From Rhytidiadelphus loreus (lineage: Eukaryota; Streptophyta; Bryopsida; Hypnales; Hylocomiaceae): a stretch of 64,000 bases of DNA. This document shows, in pieces, positions 60,095-64,000 of this stretch. The position numbers and the translations under genes were made by a program. The stretch lies in contig OX344765.1 of the NCBI GenBank assembly GCA_947034895.1, positions 3,415,001-3,479,000 of the forward strand. The letters run 5' to 3'. Within the stretch, counting starts at the first letter, position 1. Every line of letters begins with the position of its first letter. The notes under the pieces are model-generated. The model saw only the letters and a program-made list of their open reading frames with translations. It had not been told where the DNA came from and made no database searches.

Positions 60095-60529
60095 TTAACC
60101 TTTCCACCTTGAAATTTAGATTTATTTCACATTATTTTGCTATTTTTAGTTGACGGATGAAGTTTTTTAGGATAGAATTAGGTACGAATTTCATCCACAC
60201 ATAACTTTCACTAGGAACATCAGAACCCAACTTGCTTTTAATTACCATTTCGAAAAGGGCAAATTGTATTCTTCGATTTAGTTTAGGTAGAATTTTAGTT
60301 TAGCTAGAAGTTTAATCGCATTTAACTAACCCTCAACAACCTTTATTTCTTAACTATTAGAGTGTTTTGAAGTACTTAGATTAGGTGAAAATCAACATAA
60401 CAAAGTGTCCATTGCTTGGATGGCCAAAGAACACTAAGTTTACAATTCACCCAATTAAACCATTAACTTATGCCGCTAGAACCTGTGTGCAATTTTCTGA
60501 CTCAAGGGTGGAGTTAGAAACACTCACAC

Positions 60530-63492
60530 TCCTCCTCAATAGCAGCTTTCCACTTGAGCCAGTCAAAGCGATTCATCGCTTCTTCAATAGTACGTGGCTC
60601 GGGATCATCTTTCTTGCAAGAAAGATGTTCTACAATCATAGAAATAAAATTTTCATCCATGTTAAGACTTACTCTATCCTATATGTGGCCAATACTGCAG
60701 TACATCACAGATAATTCTGTGTTCAAGTGAGATACATCTTCTTTAAAAGTAGATGAATGAATAAAATCGGAAGTGGTTGCTATAGATAGAGAAGGATTAG
60801 CAGCATCAGAGATTATCTTGCGTTTGCGTGGTTGCTTATCTGGTCCACGAGTCCGTTTGCTCAAAGATTGAGGAGTAGAAATAATTGTAATATCTGGTAC
60901 AAAAACTCGAGCAAGAAGATTTCGGGCTTCATTCAATGGAGTTTTTGTAATCCGTGGTGCATCATTAAAACCATCAGGAGTCTGATCCACAATCTTTTGC
61001 AAATGCAAAATTTTGGCAACTTCAGTTTCAGCCAAGGATGATCGTGGATCAGGAGTTGATGTAAGTGTTTGAAGTGCTTGAAATGTAATACCAGAAGAAG
61101 TCTCTGGAATAAATGCTTCTCCTCTTAAAGATGGAAATACGTCTTCTTCAAACCGACAGTTGGCGAAACGTGCACGAAATAATGTACCAATTGAAGGATT
61201 AATGTATTGAATAATGCTAGGAGAGTCAAATCCAACATAGATGCCTTCTTGACGATGAACGCCAATAGTATGACGTTGAGGTTCCGCAATTGGAATCCAA
61301 ACACGGCATCCGAATACTCGCAAATGAGATACATTGGGAACTGGTCCTGAAAGAAGTTCTTGTGATGAAGCGATCTCTACAGATGAAGGACGAAGTCGAA
61401 TCAAAGTTGCAGCATGTAGAACTGCATGTCCCCACATGTATGCGGGCAAATTTGCATGTAAAAGCAAAGGCCTCGTAATAAGTTGAATTTGCTGGATGAA
61501 AAACTCCGCTAATCCATTTTGAGCATGTTCATACGGAACTGAATATGTCAGATCAATTCCAATAGCAATACAATAATCTTCGAAAGATTTGGATCGAAAT
61601 TCTTGAGCATTATCCATCCGAAGCGTTTTGATTGGATAATCAGGAAAATGAGCCTTGAACCGGATAAGCATAGAAAGTAAGTTGGCAAAAGCCAAATTTC
61701 TAGTTGATAGTAAGGAGACATGAGATTGTCTACCTGATGCATCAACCAAAACCAAATAATATCGGAATGGTCCAGACATGGGTGTTATAGGACCACAAAT
61801 ATCACCATGCAATCTGGAAAGCATTGGTGGTAATTCAATGGGTAGCTTCTATAGAGATGGTCTGGCAATTAATTTGCCTTGTACACATACTTGACATAGT
61901 GTCATTGAATTTACATTAGCGGGTTGTAAATTATGACCAAGAACACATGGAAGAATTTTCCGAAATAAAGTGGAGCTTGGATGACCAAGTCTTCCATGCC
62001 ATAGTGAAATTTTATTATCTTTAGAAGATAAAGCAAAACTAGATACAGATGGTGGTCGGATTGAAATCCGATAGAAGCCACTAGCCGCAGCAAAGGCTGT
62101 TTCCACTACTTTATTATTTTGTACAAAAACCAGAGCTTCTCACCTATCTAGATTTTTGGTCGAGAGGTAAAAACTATTGGTGCGGATATCTCGATAGCTG
62201 ATCAGGCTTCGAGGCGCAGAGGGAGAAAAAATAGCACGCATGCATGTTATGGTGGTGCCCTCAGGCAAAATCACCTTTGCTGGTCCCTCCTGGAAACGAA
62301 ACACATTCGATCCAGCCATAGTTATTAAATTTTTGGTTTGCTAAGTTGAAAGATTATCAACATCAAAAATTTGTTTATGTTGCAAAATAGTATGTGTGGT
62401 TGCAGAGTCAAGGAGCACATCACAAGACTCACCAGTGGAGGTATCCTCGGCAACATGTGTTTCAAAATCTTCAGCTCCATACGGGTTCATTGACGCATCC
62501 ATGGTATGAGTTTCACGACCCTGAGCTCGAAATTTCTTGTTTTCTTGGAACATCTTGACAAAATAGTCTGATGTATGGCAAACATTGGCCAAATGGCCAA
62601 CTCTACCACATTTGTGGCAAGTACGCGTCTCTGACGGACGCTTACCATGGTTTTGAGAAGAAGAATTAGTATTCTTCTTGTGCACATGACTCTGACCATA
62701 ACCATTGGACTGTTTATGACGATGTTTCTTAAACTTTTGTGACTTAGGTTTGAAATGAGAAATCTTGACAACATGAGACTCTTGTACTGTAGTCCCAATA
62801 GGGCGGGCGTCTGCATTGCGTAGAAGGATCTCGTTTTGCTTTTCAGCAAGAAGTAATAGAGACATGAGATCTGAGTGATTATCAAATTTCATGTTTCTAT
62901 ATTGCTAGGCAAGTACAACAGAAACCGGTGGAAATGTTAAGAGAGTTTTCTCAATCATTTCCTGTTCGGTAATGGATTGACCACACAACTGTAATTGCGA
63001 TATGATGCAGTACAATTCATTGTTAAAAACAACAAGTGTTGGAAAATCCAACACTCGTAAATGGGTCCAATCGTGGAGAGCTCTAGGAAGGAACATTGTT
63101 TTCTGATGGTCAAAACGAGACTTGAGCTTCTGCCAAAGCTCATCTGGTTTTTCTATCTCTAAATACTGATGTTGTAATGCAGGAACAACATGGCGACGAA
63201 GCAAAATTAAAGCTTTCCAGGAAGTGAAAGCGGAAACAGTGGTAGCAAGAATAGTGGAACCTGTGATAGTAGGAGCAGTGACACTTACAGTGGGAATAGT
63301 GTCAAAATTAATAGCCTTTGATAGTCCCTCAGCAAATATATGTGCTTTGACCGTCCTTGCCCATAATAGATAATTGCTGCCGTCAGCTACGAGTTGTGTA
63401 AAAAGAAGAGGTTGAAGCCTTGGTGGCTCAATAATAGTAGCAGCCACCGGAATAGTCGTAGATGTAGCAACAGAAGATGTTGAAGTAGTCAT
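60530..63492 (-). pseudogene. Truncated Ty1/Copia retrotransposon gag-pol (gag to integrase)
   Basis: One minus-strand frame runs from ATG at 63492 to about 60531 with no frameshift. It is broken by TAG at 62907, TAG at 62343, TGA at 62142, TAG at 61851 and TAG at 60681. Domains in order: gag (63492 to about 62780), a CX2CX4HX4C zinc knuckle (about 62620-62580), a protease D-S-A motif (about 62415), a GAG-pre-integrase H-H-C-C region (about 62015-61880), and an integrase core with D, D and E in place (the last two 35 residues apart, about 61610-61500). The start of the reverse transcriptase region follows and is cut off at 60530. Reverse transcriptase, RNase H and both LTRs are not present in the window. 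The element is old and cannot make its products. Confidence 0.88.
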
Positions 63493-63640
63493 AATGTAAA
63501 ATGAAAATAACTTTGGAAGAAATTAGGGTTTGAGAAAAAAAATAGGTTTGAATAGAAAATTAGGGTTTTTGGAAAAAATTAGGGTTTGGGGAAAGATTAG
63601 GGTTTTGGGAAAAAATAAAAGATAAGGATGGAAGATGAAG
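63493..63640 (-). promoter_or_regulatory. Copia leader with four telobox motifs
   Basis: Just upstream of the gag ATG (minus strand) the motif AAACCCTAA occurs four times, at about 63522, 63559, 63578 and 63596. Teloboxes are known transcription-factor sites in plants. They probably lie in the 5' leader or promoter of the element, although no LTR boundary is visible. Confidence 0.45.
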
Positions 63641-64000
63641 ATAAAGAAAAGAGAAGATAAAATAAAAGTAAAAGTAAAAATAAAATATAGATAATGGTAA
63701 AGTAAGAAGATACGATAAAGATAAAGAATTGATAAAGATAAAGATAAAGGGTAGGTAAGAAAAAGAAAAAGAAATTAGATTGATAAAGAAATAAGAGAAG
63801 ATAAGGATAAAGAAAATATATATATTTGTATAGTATAAATGAAAAATGAAATATTAAAAATATTAAAAGAAATAATAAATAAATAATATAAATAAATAAA
63901 TGAAGTTGAGAGCTGGAGTTTGGAAGGTGTGTGTGCTGGAGTAAGGAGTTGGGAACTAGGGTTTGGAAGGGGATGTGCTGGAGTAAGGAGTTGGGAGTTG
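63641..64000. repeat. Purine-rich tract and 43-bp direct repeat at window end
   Basis: Plus-strand gataaagataaag words fill about 63640-63830. At the end, gtgctggagtaaggagttggga occurs twice 43 bp apart (second word near 63975). No gene. Confidence 0.6.

Larger units (their letters stand above)
54672..60529 (+). mobile_element. Long direct repeat R2 (LTR-like, about 5.9 kb)
   Basis: R2 begins TGTGAGCCCTCAAGTTGG and follows R1 throughout, with the TATA box at almost the same offset (1561 bp), the same donor-terminated ATG segment (58587-58658) and the same end (gaaacactcaca). It is longer because of a 749-bp fold-back insertion (59346-60094), a third 81-bp leader unit and extra leader sequence. 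Immediately after its end comes the broken edge of a Copia element on the opposite strand. If R1 and R2 are the two LTRs of one element, its interior (42841-54671) has lost recognisable gag and pol. Confidence 0.6.

Noticed and set aside
38041..60529. R1 and R2 as the two LTRs of one complete retrotransposon
   Set aside because: No primer-binding site, polypurine tract, gag or pol was found between them and the flanking target duplication is not visible. I kept them as LTR-like repeats.
60385..60714. 109-codon plus-strand frame starting in R2
   Set aside because: Only its first part is shared with R1. The rest reads antisense through the Copia element and is a chance fusion across the junction.
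63520..63610. Interstitial telomere
   Set aside because: TTAGGGTTT words are spaced 18-37 bp apart and do not form a tandem TTTAGGG array. They are better described as teloboxes in a leader.

Overview
The window is nuclear DNA of a land plant with a large, repeat-rich genome. Three loci recognisable from protein homology support this: a xyloglucan endotransglucosylase/hydrolase gene with a plant-type five-exon structure, a TAP46/IGBP1-type PP2A regulator locus with GT-AG introns, and plant-type Copia and CACTA transposons. There are no operons, ribosome binding sites or CRISPR arrays. Gene density is very low (one intact gene in 64 kb) and the background is AT-rich. A non-flowering plant (fern, lycophyte, bryophyte or gymnosperm) is plausible from the gene-poor layout and the ZNF862/hAT-like protein, but this is inference and I cannot name the species.

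Layout. 1-22.8 kb: no host gene. It is filled by a dispersed family built from about 150-bp 'TAGAT' monomers, usually three per copy, with companion tail and fold-back repeats, two small terminal-inverted-repeat (TIR) elements and long AT-rich stretches where I see nothing. 23.5-27.5 kb: a GC-richer island holding a degraded hAT-type transposase-like gene (zinc finger, RNase-H-like core, C-terminal dimerisation region) with three in-frame TGA stops, one frameshift and one recognisable intron. 28.4-30.5 kb (minus): a TAP46 copy that keeps its introns but has an in-frame stop and a one-base frameshift. 31.4-35.2 kb (plus): the only intact gene, an XTH of 306 residues. 35.4-38.0 kb: a cluster of MITEs, three with clear terminal repeats and two of those with perfect target-site duplications. 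38.0-42.8 and 54.7-60.5 kb: two long, LTR-like direct repeats that share a TATA box and short open segments. 42.8-54.7 kb: the space between them, carrying two non-autonomous CACTA elements, each with a tRNA-like module and a large hairpin. 60.5-63.5 kb (minus): the 5' half (gag to integrase) of a Copia retrotransposon with five nonsense codons but no frameshift, cut off at the start of reverse transcriptase.

How it fits together. The XTH gene and the TAP46 pseudogene are divergent neighbours about 0.9 kb apart and form the only host-gene island, with the transposase-like locus beside them. Everything else is layered transposable-element history that can be partly ordered: a fold-back element sits inside one long repeat but not the other, and tail repeats sit inside a CACTA element. 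Most inactivating changes in the coding elements look like C-to-T or G-to-A transitions, as expected for DNA that has been silenced by methylation for a long time.
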